Shown: positions 13,347 to 25,990 of the stretch, in pieces
Numbering within the stretch: position 1 is the stretch's first letter
How the letters are laid out: each line of letters opens with the position of its first letter
NCBI GenBank assembly: GCA_001414485.1
Contig: LLEY01000219.1
Coordinates: 22,647 to 86,646 of the forward strand
Source: Calycina herbarum
Lineage: Eukaryota; Ascomycota; Leotiomycetes; Helotiales; Pezizellaceae
Reading direction: 5' to 3'
DNA length: 64,000 nucleotides
The notes under the pieces: model-generated
What the model saw: only the letters and a program-made list of their open reading frames with translations
Databases searched by the model: none
Told to the model about the DNA's origin: nothing
Program-made: the position numbers and the translations under genes

Positions 13347-13546
13347 TATAACAACACGTACGAAGTGTGGCCCGCGTAAGGCAGACGGTCTACGGTGTAG
13401 GTTATAGAATCGTAGAACTGTCTTATTCGAAGATTCTAAGCTAAGGAGAAGAGGAGAGCTCGAGAGAGCTCGAGTCTAAATACAAAATGTGGTTCGCTAA
13501 GGTAGCCACGTGATATGAATGGCACGTGACGGTCAGAACCGTCACA
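13347..13546 (-). repeat. Gypsy 1 5' LTR
   Basis: The 200-bp partner of 7523-7722. Forward-strand ends are tataacaacacg (altered from tgtaacgacacg) and ccgtcaca. The target duplication gaaag follows at 13547-13551. Confidence 0.93.
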
Positions 13547-13551
13547 GAAAG

Positions 13552-14560
13552 CATAGCTTCAAAGTACTCGCTTAGCGTTTTATCTAAGTATTCTAGCTTA
13601 GCTTTAGTTCGTAGTAGTATAGTATAGTTCTATTCAGACGATTAGCTTCTAGCGTATAGTTTGTCTTCGAAGTACGTCTAGATAGCAGTAGAAAGGAATT
13701 CGTATAATTAATCTCTTCTATTCTTAAATACACTTATATAGAAGTAATTAGACGCTTGACCTTTAAGTATAATTAGGAAGGCTAGGTTATATACTAAGAG
13801 TAGTATACTACAACGCCTATATATATTCTTAAAGATAATAGATTTAAGTTTAAAGTTATCTCTCTTACTTCTGTATTTCTACTCTTCCGAGTATAACTTT
13901 ATAAGGTTACTAAGTAGCTATAAGTAATCCTAGCTATATTCGCCTAGTAGTAGTATTATAGAAATACGAATGTTATTTGTAGATATTAAAGGAAAAGTAT
14001 TAGAAGGAATATACTTTAGAGGAATACTATTAAAAGGAATGTTATTATTAGCCGAGGCTGTAGATATAGTCGAAGAGTCGATTAGTTTAAGGAATCGTTT
14101 AAGATAAGCCTTAATATACGTATATCTCGCGGCTATCTCTGCTAACTAAGTCTTATTCTTAATCACTTTCTTCTCTAGTTCCTTAATCGTCTATTTAGTA
14201 CGTACGAGTTCTTAAGCTATATCGTAGAGTATCTATAGTATTATTCTCTTACGACTATCTATCTCTACTTATATACCTCTCTTCCGAAGTACTTAGCGTA
14301 TCTTAATTAAGATGTTTTAAGCTATATATATAAACCTCGACTTAGCCTAGTTATTAAAGTATATTCGATATATCTCCTAGAGATAATTATTATCTATTCC
14401 TTCGTTATCGTATTCTATAATCTTTTCTTCTATAAAAGTAGTAGTCTTCTTATCCTTAATCTAAGATAATAGTAGTACTATAGTATAGATAGTAGAAAAA
14501 GTCGAAAGTATTACTTAAAAGTATTAAAAGAATCGAAGATAGTTATAAAATCAATAGTAG
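13552..14560 (-). pseudogene. Ty1/copia relic A, N-terminal gag
   Basis: Joining 13552 to 7517 across gypsy 1 continues the reverse-strand frame into a helical gag segment (EAM..LSKLEELRYGLLEDI across the junction). Further upstream is a lysine/glutamate-rich helical region, for example IKELEKKVIKNKTQLAEIAA near 14125-14190. This suits a copia gag N-terminus, but no hallmark motif is present, so the call rests on continuity with 6393-7517. Heavily RIPed. Confidence 0.5.
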
Positions 14561-14674
14561 ATAATATCCTTAGTAGCGTATAAATAAGATATAAGTAGAC
14601 TAGTATTAGTAAGAGGTATAGAAGGTCTTATTACCTATCGAAAGTAGCTTAACCTCTAGGTTAACTTCTTCTTA

Positions 14675-14812
14675 TAAAGGTAGATTATTCTATTCTATAT
14701 ATCTTATTATAGTTATTATATCGGATGTCTAATATTATAGACTTCTTCTTATAGAGATAGGTTATTCTGTCTCGTATATCTTATTATAGTTATTATATCA
14801 GATGTCCGAGAT
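14675..14812. repeat. Two-copy direct repeat of about 70 bp
   Basis: Two neighbouring copies share tatcttattatagttatta, followed by tatcrgatgtc. They differ mainly by transitions. They lie just upstream of the relic gag of copia A, so they could be part of its 5' untranslated region. Confidence 0.6.
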
Positions 14813-14888
14813 TAGAAGTAGGTTATCTAAGGTTATAAGGTTTATTAGAGTCGAACGGCCTTCTACGAGTTAATCTAGTAGTTATAAG

Positions 14889-15094
14889 TCGTAGAGTTTA
14901 TAGTAGATTTAGTATATTTATAAGTCGTAGAGTTTATAGTAGATTCTATATATATAATTCGTAGAGTTTATAGTAGATTCTATATATATAATTCGTAGAG
15001 TTTATAGTAGATTCTATATATATAATTCGTAGAGTTTATAGTAGATTCTATATATATAATTCGTAGAGTTTATAGTAGATTTGTATATATATAA
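14889..15094. repeat. 34-bp tandem array, about 6 copies
   Basis: The unit begins tcgtagagtttatagtagat and ends in a tatatataat stretch. Starts fall at 14889, 14925, 14959, 14993, 15027 and 15061, so the period is 34 bp after the first step of 36. The middle copies are identical. There are no unique spacers, so this is a minisatellite and not a CRISPR. Confidence 0.9.
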
Positions 15095-17045
15095 GTTATA
15101 AAGGTTATAGTAGATTTTATATATTTTTAATAGTAAGTCGTTCTTATAGAGTAGTTTTTAGTAATTATAATTCGTAGAGTTTATAATCGATTTAAGAGTT
15201 TTATAAACTAGTAGAATCGTATAATCTAAGAGAGAGAATTGGTTTAAGTATTATATACTTGATTTAACAAGTATAACTAGTAGAGTATACTAATCTAAGA
15301 GAGAGTTCTACTTATATAACTTTCGTAACTATATAAACGTATAATTCTAAGAATTAGAGTATAGTAGTTCTAAGTTATCTAATCTATACGTCTACTAATT
15401 AGTATTAGTTTAACTTAGTAGTTAATAGCTTAATATAAAAAGAGTATATATTCTTATAACTATCGTTGATATATACCGAGTATAAGCTATACTCGGTTCT
15501 ACTTAAATATCTACTCTTTCTTACTAAGCGAAGCAGGTACGTAGAAATACTAACTACTTATATATACCGATAATTACCTTAGTACTATACGATAGTAGTT
15601 ACTTATATTAATTAGTACTAATTTTAACGTCGTCTTAGAAGTTAGTCTAATATCTTTAAAGATTAAGAGAATTAGAGTATATACTATTTACTACGTTTGC
15701 TATCTCTTACTAAAGGTTATAAATTTTAAGTATATTATAGAATTTAATATAGTATCTAAGTTTAATAAGCTTATACGCTAGCGTATTATATAACAGTACT
15801 CTTAATTCTGAAATTATTCTATCTCTTTAATATTTCTAAAATATTAGAATATTTTTCTTTTTCTCTTTAATCTTAAATAATATACTATACTTATAAGTAG
15901 AAACGTATAAGTATTAGAGATTACTTCGCTCTTTTAAAACTCTAAAGATACTATCGACGAAGGCTGTTCTAAGAAAGTAAGTAATAGAGTATTAACTACG
16001 GTATAAATAATCTTTATAGAATATAACTTATTTATATTAGCTAGCTTTATCCGCCTCCTTTTTATTCTAACGCTTTCCTTTATTATATAGAAAGTAAACT
16101 TTAAGAACAAGTTCTATACTCTCTTCTAAGGAACGAAGACCGATTAATTCATAGTTCTTATAATATAGTACTTAGTTACTTCCTCGATAAGCTAAAGACT
16201 CTATAATAAATCCTAATCTTATACTAGTATATACTAGTAATAATAATATAAAGCTGATTTATAGTCGCTGTCTTAGATATATAAAGTAGTACTTATTACT
16301 ATAAGTATTCTAGAAGCTATTAAACATCGAGCTAATTAGCGAGATATTTCTCTCTCTAAATAAGTATAAGACTCTTATCTTAAAGTACTATCTTAATAAA
16401 CTATAATTACTTATAAGTTTAATTAAAGCAGAAGCTATTATATATAAATATCTCTCGAACCTTATTTATAATTTATTTAAGAATAAAATTCCCTGTTTTT
16501 CTTTATTATATAGATTTAAATATATACTAAGTATTCTTCGAGAATCTTAATATTATATACTCTCTAATTATTCTAATTAAAGTTTAGAGCTCCTAGTCTT
16601 TAAATATATAAAGTAGTTCTTTAGATAGAATTAGCTCTTCTTTTTATAAGTATTCGTCTATATCTTTCTAGGCCTAGAGGTAAAATCTTTAGAACTAGTC
16701 TATCTAAAAAAGATATTTATTCTAAGTTAGAGAAACGATTCTCTAGTTATATTATATCTCTATTAATACTCTCTCTCTCTTCTTAGCTTCCTCGGTACTA
16801 ATTAACGTAATCTCGCGACGAACTATTAGTTAATTATTAATAATTATAAAAGTTAATAATAGTAACTAGTATATAAGCTAAACTTAGTAGCGAGAAATAA
16901 TAGAAACTTACTATTCTCTCTAATTTTACTAATTAGGCCTTATATAAAGCAGTCTTCTTAATTCCTCGCTTCTTCTCTCTTATAAAGATTAACTAATATA
17001 TACGCTAAGACTTGCTTATATATATATACTAATAAAAGGCTATGT
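15095..17045. other. RIPed AT-rich DNA with no recognisable gene
   Basis: TpA-rich sequence with almost no CpA or TpG. I found no motif, paired LTR or terminal inverted repeat here. It may include the remaining 5' end and LTR of copia A. Confidence 0.6.
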
Positions 17046-17047
17046 AG

Positions 17048-17465
17048 CTTTAGAGATCTTTAGACTACTACTATATAGTTCTAGTACTCTAGGCGCTAAA
17101 GGATACTTTTCCTTTAGAGAGTAGTATATTATAAATCTAGGAATCTGAAAACATACTAGAGACGCTATAGCTTCGAGGACTTTTAGGCTACTACTATACT
17201 ACTCTAGCGCTCTAAGCGCCGAAGAATGCTTTTTCTTTAGAGACTAGTATACTATAAATCTAGGAATCTAAAAACATACTAGAGACGCTATAGCTTCGAG
17301 GACTTTCGAGCTACTACTATACTACTTCAGCGCTCTAAGCGCCGAAGAATGCTTTTCCTTTAGAGAGTAGTACGCTATAAATCTAGGAATCTAAAAACAT
17401 ACTAGAGGCGCTATAGCTTCGAGGACTTTTAAGCTACTACTATACTACTCTAGTACTCTAACCGC
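17048..17465. repeat. 123-bp tandem repeat, about 3.3 copies
   Basis: The anchor acatactagag recurs at 17151, 17274 and 17397, a period of 123 bp. Units contain ctctaagcgccgaagaatgc and gctatagcttcgaggact. Copies differ by a few transitions only. No coding content is seen. Confidence 0.9.
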
Positions 17466-17729
17466 CGAAGCTGCTTTTCTAGTACCTAGTCTAATAACTA
17501 GAAAACTAGAAAACCGTTCTCTCTTTCTATAAAAACTAAAGTTATCTAAGGCTTATATATACGTAGAGCGAAGACTTAGCCTAATTACCTAATTCTAGTA
17601 GTACTACGTAAGGTCGGAACCGTTGTTATTCCTCGTATATCTTAATCGAATAAGTAAGATTCGAAGATATAAGTGAATTACTTCTAGTAGAACTAAAAGA
17701 AGCTTCTGAATATATAATAAAAGCGTCTA
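17466..17729. other. RIPed flank left of the pogo element
   Basis: Low CpA/TpG sequence without a recognisable feature. It ends at the TA target duplication (17730-17731) of the pogo element. Confidence 0.5.
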
Positions 17730-17731
17730 TA

Positions 17732-17807
17732 ATAGCCGGTTCCTCTTCTACGGCGTATTCGTTTATAGTCGGTAAAAGCAAGTGCTCTGTAAACTTAAGT
17801 ATTCTAC
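17732..17807 (+). repeat. Pogo element left terminal inverted repeat
   Basis: Matches the reverse complement of about 26353-26428. The first 50 or so bases differ at about one place. The inner 25 bases are less alike but share taaacttaagt. Confidence 0.9.
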
Positions 17808-17939
17808 TAAGAAAATCCCGTAGATTAGCTTCCTATCTAAATTATATATATTTAACTATCTTACTTATTTCTATTAATATATAACGCGTCTATTAATTAA
17901 TATAATAGAGGCTATTTACAGTTCCCTACCCCCTCTCTC

Positions 17940-18652
17940 TTCTAATAAATTAGAAGAAAAGAAGCGTATACGGAAGGCCGTAGAATAGACTACGAAACAA
18001 GGTAGTCGCGAAGTAGTAACCGTAGAAGTAAGAATATATAGCGTAAACGAATCGTCGGTATAGAAGGCTATCTAGAGAGCTAAAAAGAGGAAGCGTAACT
18101 CGGAAGGTGTATATAATACACATAGTAGTAATAATAAGGTATTAAATAAGAGCTAGGAGAAGGCTGTCCGACAGTACTGTTATAAGTAGTAGAAGATAGG
18201 ACTAGGAGCTACGTACTAAATAGTAAAGGCTACGATTATATATCTTAAGAAGGTATAGTATTCTCTTAATTCTACTATTAATAATTAGCTAATTTCTTAG
18301 TCCTAGAACCCTCTCTAGCTACCGCCGTCTAATCAGTGGTTCTAGAACTAGCTAAAGAAGAATAAGGACCTATATACTCTAAAAACGAAGCTAATTACCT
18401 TTGAGAGGCTCGAATCGTATACCGAGGAGGAGATTAAGACGTGGTTTAATAGGTATACTACTGCTCTTACGTAATATAAGATCTAGAAGACTAAGAATGT
18501 CTAGAATATAGACGAGTCAAGAGCTCGAGTTAGTTATATAGAAAGTAAGAACGTTATCGTTCTTATAGAAGTAAAGGAGATATATATAGCTAATCCTTAG
18601 AATAGAAAGTCGGTGACTATAATAGAGACAATCTATACCGATAGATAAGCAG
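17940..18652 (+). pseudogene. Pogo transposase, N-terminal part (HTH and first catalytic block)
   Basis: Forward translation through RIP stops gives a helix-turn-helix region (EEKKRIRKAVE, then VNESSVxKAI), as in the DNA-binding domain of pogo/Fot1 transposases. A CENP-B-type segment follows (LKTKLITFERLESYTEEEI near 18385-18440). The first catalytic region, NIDESRARV near 18495-18530, comes from a WNMDESG-type motif. It stops exactly at the agcag target site (18648-18652) of gypsy 2 and resumes in frame at 24901. TAG/TAA codons replace expected Gln and Trp. Confidence 0.85.
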
Positions 18653-18924
18653 TGTGATAGCCCGCTATCAGGAATGAGAGTTGCTAAGGTTGCGTATATA
18701 CTAGACAGGATACGTACCCGAGTATTAGGAATGTCCGGTTCGGACCTCCGAGTCTATTATTATTGTCCGAACCCTTTTGTATATAGATGCTCTTACCCTT
18801 AGTATCGGGAAAGGTTAATTTGATCTTTTCCTTCGTATTTAGAGCCTAGTATCTAAGTATGTTATTCTACGGAACGCACTTCTATATACCTCTTTTATAG
18901 TATTGTCTATTTCGTACCGTTATA
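18653..18924 (+). repeat. Gypsy 2 5' LTR
   Basis: Begins tgtgatagcccgctatcagg and ends ccgttata. Its first bases contain a short inverted repeat (gatagcccgctatc). Confidence 0.94.
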
Positions 18925-18959
18925 TTAAAAGATCAAATTCTTCTCGCCGGGGACGGCCT

Positions 18960-20640
18960 GTTATAATATCTCACCGAGCGCGTTAACGTCCTACATCGAA
19001 TTCGATTCGGCCTAGATTCGGATCAGTATAACGACAACCTTAAATTACTAGTTTATAGACAGCTAGTAATATCGGGGTTTGATATCTATTAGTTAGCTAG
19101 TAAAAAGCGTATCCTCTAATACGTTAAGGAAGTGGAAGACGCTAAGGATTCCTAAGACTTTAAATAACCCTCTCTATATAGGGATTGCTATATAAGGTTC
19201 GGAAAGTCGATATTAAGTTACCTAGAAGGCTCCCGAATCTACCCCTAACCCCCCCCCCCTCTAACGACATCGAGTATGTTAAACTAAGAAGCGACCCCAG
19301 GTCCCTTCTAAGCTCCGCTAGAGAGAGTTAAGTAACCTACTAGGGAAACCAGTAGGCCCCCCTCCGAATACGCACCGAACCGTACTCGTATACCTAAACT
19401 AAAAAAGTTAAGGAATAACAAAGGCAAGGGCCTAGCCTGAAACCTTAGAGACCTACGAGACTTTTCTAATATAGACGAGATACGGGGTATAGTATAAGGA
19501 TTAGAAGAAGAACTTCGAAATAACAACTATCGGTTTAGACAGTTGAAATCTATTATAAAAGAACTCTAAGAATAAACTAGAGTCTCTTAACCTTCCCGAC
19601 CTGAAACCGACTATAACTCTCCTTCTATTCTAAGTACTATACTAGACCTCTTTTGCTTAAGAAGCGAACCTGCCTCTAATGCCTTCCCTTAACGGCAGAC
19701 TACTCTATATAACCCCGAATATAGTCCGAATACCCTCTAACCTACTAAAAGTAAAATCATAGAAAAAATTAAACCTTTAAACAACGGTATATTACCTATA
19801 TACTAATAATAGAAGATATTAGTACGCGATAGACTTCTAGTAAATACTGATTATTATAATATAAGCTTAACTCGAAAAGCCCTTATCTAAGGAACAACTA
19901 CTAGAATCGCTAGGAACTACCTTAAGCCCTAATACTAGTCTAAGTTAATTTATATTACTTTCTATAATTATTAAGATATAATTAAACTTTTAGATTTATA
20001 TTTCTTAACCAGATACGAGACAGAGGATATATAGAACGCTTTCTAGGCCTTGTAGATAGGTGGAAAGAATCACGCTAGAGAAACGTTTACTAACTTTAGA
20101 GGTCGCTTCTCGAGTATAGCTATACTCGGAGAGATACTAGAGTTAGAACGATTCTTCTATATATAGGAGAAAATTACACTATAGCTATAAAACTCGGCTA
20201 CTGTACTTAAGAGATGTTAGAATTATAACTTTGTCGAAATAGTAGTAGATCTCCTAGCCTTAGATAAGGAACAACGCTAAAACGCTGAGTTATATATAGC
20301 TAACACGACTAAGCTAGTCGGTATAAACACTTTAGTTAAAAAGACTACTTTTTAATCCTTATCTAGTTTAACACCGAAACCCTTACTACCTGTACGCGGA
20401 TCCTTCTCTACTATTTAGACTACTTCAAGGATATTCAAAACCACTCCTACCAGCGAACGCTAAAAGACTCCGGACCGAGTTCTAGCTAGTATAACGTGCT
20501 ACTACTATAGTAAGCCTAGATACTACAAAACCGACTGCTCTCAGCTACCTAGTATCAAAGAAATAGTCTAAGAAGCGGACAAAGATAACCTACAAGTCCT
20601 TATAAAGTACCCCGATTCTAATCTGAATTAGAGGGAAAAC
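18960..20640 (+). pseudogene. Gypsy 2 gag
   Basis: A retrotransposon gag region. A helical capsid part runs over about 20030-20300, where the FDFLxxYPG-like blocks of gag are no longer clear. A CCHC zinc knuckle lies at about 20497-20540 (CYYYSKPRYYKTDCS, read as a CxxCxxxGHxxxxC knuckle with three RIP changes). No frame is open and the start is not determinable. Confidence 0.75.
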
Positions 20641-23600
20641 AAGGCAGCCTAGGTAAAGACTCCTTCCTAGGCCTATATAAATATAATCTATCGAATCTCG
20701 ACCTTTCTAGACTTATAGAAGGAAACCAATTCCTTATAAATATAACACTTAGTATATATAGATACAGTGTTAAAACTCGAGCCTTAATAGATATAGAAGC
20801 GAATAGATTCCTATTCTTAAATCAACCCCTAGCTCTACAGCTATCCTAATCGTTAGATATACAGATTCGAAAACTACTCTACTCAGTGCTTATTCGTAGA
20901 TACGATAGTAGTATCAAGAGTAAAGTAACATAGTTTATACAACTATATCTAAACCTAGATCGACGTCGTATCTGAAACTGCCCCTTTATTATCCTAGACC
21001 TTAGATAATAAGACCTAATTATCAGAAACAAATAGTTAAAACATTTTAATATTCTCCTTAACTCTACTAGGAATCAACTTATTTAGCTAGCCGGAACCTT
21101 ACCAACTCCTTACTTTAGAAAGGAAATCTTACTTTCTCTAACTTCTAGCTAGAACCAGAAGTCTTATTTAAATATATAGTCGGATACGAACTAAAGAGAT
21201 CACGCCCTCTATTAAGATAAAAAGCGAAGGAATAGTAAGCTCTTAGCTAAGTTATCACTATCATCTACGATATTAACTCCCGACATCTGCCTATCCGACT
21301 CTGCTCTAAATACCCTCTAATCTGCTGGTACAGCTTAGACAGATCAGACCCTATACTCTTTTATTAGTAAAATAAGTGCAAATACTTTACATTTTAATAT
21401 AAAGTAACCCGATACCGAGTTCTTTATAATAAGCATCTACGAATTAGATTAGATCATCGACGAAAGATCAGCTCTGCTCTTAGATAACACTAAGACCACG
21501 AACCTAATATAGTCCCGACTCCCTTAATATTACTCGTTATTCTAGGACGTGTTCTTAAAAGCAGCTTTAGATAAACTTCCCTCTTACCGCGTATACGACT
21601 ATAAAATCACCTTAAATAAACCTCTTCCTACCTCCTACTCCCCTCTATATCGACAGTCAACTATAGAGCTATAAGTAACAAAAGAGTATCTTATAGATAA
21701 TTTAAATAAAGGATTTATCGTTAACAGTAATAGCCCTTTTACCTTACTAGTACTCTTTATTAAAAAGCCTAATAGCGATAAGCTACGGTTCTATATCGAT
21801 TACTAGAAACTGAATACTCTTACCTAAAACGACCTCTACCTAATCCCTCGTATCGACGAACTTATTTTAAGACTAAGGAAAGCTAAGATCTTTACTAAGT
21901 TAGATATATAATAAGCTTTCTACCGTATCTAAATAGACCCCGACTCGGAGGAGATAACCACGTTTAAGACTAGGTATAGAATATATAAATATAAGATCCT
22001 TCCTTTTAGACTTTATAATAGACTTACTACCTACCAACGTTATATAAACGACGTCTTAATCGAATATCTAGATAACTTCTATATCGCTTACTTAGATAAT
22101 ATATTAATTTATTTAGACAGTATCGAAGAATATAAGGAACAAGTTAGGAAGGTCCTAAATCGGCTCTAAGAAGCAGGACTCTAAGTAGATATTAAGAAAA
22201 GCGAATTTAGTATTACCTAAGTTAAATATCTCAGTTATATATTAACTATAAAAGGACTCGAAGTAGACTCTAAGAAAGTAGAACCTCTACGTAACTGGGC
22301 CCGACCTAGCACTATAACGGGTGTAAAGTCCTACCTAGGCTTTTATAGTTTCTATAGACAATTTATTAAGAACTTTAGCAAAATCGCAAAACCCCTAACC
22401 ACTATAACACAGCCTTCAGAGCCGTTTCAGTAGACACCTGAATACGAGGAAGCCTTTAAAGAATTACAGACCTAGCTACTCTTAGTTCAAGCCTTATACT
22501 ACTTCGACCCTAAATGTCCTACGAAGCTAGAGACAGACTCTTCTAATAGAGTAATAGTAGGTATATTCTCTTAATAATACAGTAATCGTTAGTATTCTAT
22601 AGGTTTCTATTCTCACGTCCTAGTCAGACATAAAACGAACTAGGAAATCTACGATAAGGAACTATTTATAATTATAGAAGCGTTTAGAAAATAGCAACCT
22701 AAGCTTATATTATGTTAGAATTGTATCAACGTCTTCTTAGACCACAGATCCTTAGAATACTTTATAATAATAAAGCTACTTACTTCTAAGTAAGTACGAT
22801 AGATGGAATTCCTCTCCGACTTTAATTTCTAGATCCAATTCACGTCTAGAAAGAATAATCAAAAGGCGGATATACTAACTAGATAGGAGTAAGACATTAG
22901 AATATAAGATTAAGTTAAGTTAGACAGCCGCTTATATACCCTTCTCAGACCTATTAGGCTTAACCCCTAAATCAACGCCGACCTTACTTAGACCTTTTAA
23001 GTAATATCCCTTTCTATAATTAAGTTAGATGTTATCCCTAGGTCTAGATCGGATCTAATTTAGAAGCTAAGAACGGCTAACACGTAATTATTCGAGAAGG
23101 AACGTAGAGAACTTAAGAATAGTTATACTATCTTGTCTAACAATTTACTCCTATTTAGAGGACGGCTTTATATTAAAAGAAACACCGAACTCTATACGAA
23201 TCTGATCTAAGAAGCCTACAACTAAGTATCTAGTACTTACCTAAGTACTCAAAAGATATACCAGTTACTAGCATCTGCCTACTACTAGGTCGGCATAGGT
23301 TCGGACTGTAAGCTATACGTGGCTAACTACTAAGCTTATAGATACTCTTATCCTTAATAGACTAAATAATAAGGATTCCTTTACCTACTACTAGTACTAG
23401 ATTACCTAATATAGTATATATATATAGACTTTAAGTTATTTCTAAAGAATAAGCATAGATATAATACTATACTAGTATTTATTAACCGCCTTAGAAAGGA
23501 TTTAGTATCTATTCTCTACTACTCTACTATCGATACTAGAGGATTAGCTTAGTTTTTTATATAATAGATCTATCGTTTTAGTTACTACTCTAAATCGATT

Positions 23601-24500
23601 ACGTCTAATAGAGGACCTTAATTCGTCTTAGCTTTTTAGATAGAATTCTATCGTATTATTAGTATTAAGCTTAAGCTCTCTACAGCTTACTATAAATAAA
23701 CAGATGGTTAGATAGAGATTATAAACCGATATATCGATTAAAGGCTAAGGCCTTTCGTAACCTACTTTTAGGATAACTAGAGCGAGTTAATCCCTCTTAT
23801 AAACAGAGTATAAATAACCCTTCCGCACTCGTCTATTAGTATAACCCTATATCAGCTTAAGTTCGGGCTTGATTCGCGAACTTTGTAGGATTAGAATACT
23901 TCTAGGATCTCTATTCCCCGGGAACGACTAAATTACGATAAGGCAGTTAAGATAGCTACACGTATATACTCTGCCTAGAACGTAGCTAAAGACAACATAA
24001 GCAAAGCCTAGTAGAGAATATAAGATAGTACAAATTAACACCGAAGAGCTATCGACTAGGACGTTAGTAATAGAGTTTACTTATCAACTAAGAATCTTAA
24101 GATAAATCGACCTAGCCGAAAGCTAGCTGAATAGTAGACTAGACCCTTTAAAATACTAGAACGTATAAGACACTCTTATAGACTAAAACTCCTAAAAAGA
24201 TTATTAATCTATGATGTTTTCGCTGTAGACGTACTGTCTAAGGATCTAAATACCCCCTTACCTAGACAAGAAGCCCTAGAGCTGCCCTTAGAAATCGTTT
24301 AGAGTATATAAGAATAGGAAGTTTAAGAAATTCTCAGCAGCAGACTTTTTAAGAGATAACTATAATACTAGGTTAGATAGGTTGGTTACAATATAGACCC
24401 TACCTAGTATCCTACCAACAATTTTTAAGATTCGCTACACCTTCTAAGGGACTTCTATACCAAATATCCAGACGAACCAGGACCGCCCCGACTCCTCTCT
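20640..24500 (+). pseudogene. Gypsy 2 pol: protease, RT, RNase H, integrase, chromodomain
   Basis: Forward translation through RIP stops. RT begins near 21600 with a PTSYSPLYRQS-type block, and its catalytic motif is YLDNILIYLD at 22089-22118 (Asp to Asn by RIP). RNase H lies near 22500-22720. The integrase zinc region is near 23200 and its core at 23380-23700. Near 24310-24400 a chromodomain reads VQEILSSRLFKR...VGYNIDPTxYP, followed by DFYTKYPDEPGPPRLLSE, the same C-terminal tail type as gypsy 1. Chromodomains of this class steer integration to heterochromatin, which fits its place inside another transposon. Confidence 0.87.
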
Positions 24501-24623
24501 GAATAGATCCAAGTATAGGAGGTAGACAAGAACTGACAACCGAGTCACTACCAAAAACAACCCCGATACCGCCCCGACTATAATACGAAGCCTCGGGGAC
24601 GAGTCTTTTTCAAGAGAGGGGGA

Positions 24624-24895
24624 TGTAATAGCCCGCTATCAGGAATAAGAGTTGCCAAGGTTGCGTGTATACTAGACAGGATACGTACCCAAGTATTAGA
24701 AATGTCCGGTTCAGACCTCCGAGTCTATTATTATTATCCGAACCCTTTTGTATATAGATGCCCTTACCCTCAGTATCGGGAAAGGTTAATTTAATCTTTT
24801 CCTTCGTATTTAGAGCCTAGTATCTAAGCATGTTATTCTACGGAACGTACTTCTATATACCTCTTTTATAGTATTGTCTGTTTCGTACCGTTATA
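24624..24895 (+). repeat. Gypsy 2 3' LTR
   Basis: Begins tgtaatagcccgctatcagg and ends ccgttata, followed by target duplication agcag (24896-24900). Confidence 0.94.
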
Positions 24896-24900
24896 AGCAG

Positions 24901-25990
24901 CGGCTCCTTTTATTATTACACTAGAAAAGAAGATAATAGATAACTAGATAGTAGACGAGCTAACTAGAAAAGAGTTAGTAGATTACTCTTTAACTAGCTA
25001 TATTAATAACACTATTATTATAGTATATACCGACTATCTTATTAAGGAGCTAGGAGCTAGGTTAGATAAGCTATAGAGGATATTACTTCTTAATAGCTAT
25101 AAGACTTACTAATATAATCCCTTCGTTCTTAAGTACTATAAAAACTATATACTTCTATAGTACTTTCCCTTCTATTATATATATATTCTATAGCCGGCAG
25201 ACGTTAGTGTTTTCCGACCTCTTAAAGAGTACTATTAGTAAGTAATTACCAACGCTCTTTATAGTCTAGACTTTAAGTATTTAGTCGCTTCTTTCTTCTA
25301 AGATCTTACCTAGATACGTATATAAATAATAAAGGTTTATACGATTAAGAACGCCTTTACTAAGTCCGGTTATTATCTACCGAGTTAGAAAGCTATCTAG
25401 AAAAAGATAAGGTTATATAATAAGAAGAAAAGAATAATAGACGACGTTACTAATCTAGAGCTGCCTCGTCTTCCTCCTACTCGTCTAGAGGAAACCTAGA
25501 CTATTACTATAACTGTACAAGCTCTAGGCTCTCGAGATTCTACTTAATTTTCTAATCTCTCTATTAATCTATTTAAGAAGATAATAACATAAGTTAGTAT
25601 ATTACTCGAGAAGGTATATCTTATAATAGTTTAATATCACGCTCTCTAGTAAAACCTACTCGTCGACGCTAAGCGTAAGAGCAATTTACAGAGGAGTATA
25701 TATAAGAGAGGAGGAGCGGCTGTTACTAGGTTATAAGAGAAGATATAGAAGAGAGATAAGGACAAGAGAACCGAGGCCTTATATAAGAAGGAAAAGAAGC
25801 TTTTAGCTGCTATTAATAAAGCTAGAAAAGCTCTTATAGATAAGAGTATATAGGCACGCAAAGACGAGAGAGTATATAAGACTAGACTTATATAATATAA
25901 GAAGAACGATATACTCCCTCTACTAGAAGACCTTGTTCGTATCCGAGAGCTAGATAAGAAGCCTAATAAGTTTAAGCGTTATACTCTCTT
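24901..25990 (+). pseudogene. Pogo transposase, C-terminal part
   Basis: Continues the frame of 17940-18652 after gypsy 2 is removed. The second catalytic block reads RILLLNSYKTY at about 25078-25110, where the family has LLLDGHxSH. The catalytic Asp is Asn and Gly-His are lost, all by RIP-type changes. The third block ILxPADVSVFRPLKEYY lies at about 25185-25235 and keeps its Asp. A KNAFTKSGYYLP segment near 25350-25385 is the usual end of the pogo core. A lysine-rich coiled region follows to about 25990. Confidence 0.87.

Larger units (their letters stand above)
7523..13546 (-). mobile_element. Ty3/gypsy element 1, complete, reverse strand
   Basis: A 6024-bp LTR retrotransposon with two 200-bp LTRs and a 5-bp target duplication gaaag at 7518-7522 and 13547-13551. 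Orientation is reverse. A purine-rich tract (agagagggagg on the reverse strand, about 7723-7735) abuts the left, 3' LTR. The polyprotein reads from right to left: gag with CCHC knuckle, protease, RT, RNase H, integrase, chromodomain. The LTRs differ at about ten places by eye, all transitions. It sits in the gag of copia A, so it is younger than that element. RIP stops throughout mean it is dead. Confidence 0.93.
18653..24895 (+). mobile_element. Ty3/gypsy element 2, complete, forward strand
   Basis: 6243 bp with 272-bp LTRs at 18653-18924 and 24624-24895, and target duplication agcag at 18648-18652 and 24896-24900. A polypurine tract caagagaggggga (24611-24623) abuts the 3' LTR. Order is gag with CCHC knuckle, protease, RT, RNase H, integrase and chromodomain. 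The LTRs differ at about 14 positions by eye, all transitions, so LTR divergence cannot be used as a clock. It belongs to a different family from gypsy 1, since LTR sequence and length differ. It is nested in the pogo transposase gene. Confidence 0.94.

Noticed and set aside
14889..15094. Regular 34-bp repeats could suggest a CRISPR array
   Set aside because: There are no unique spacers between units, units join directly, and the context is a RIPed eukaryotic transposon region.
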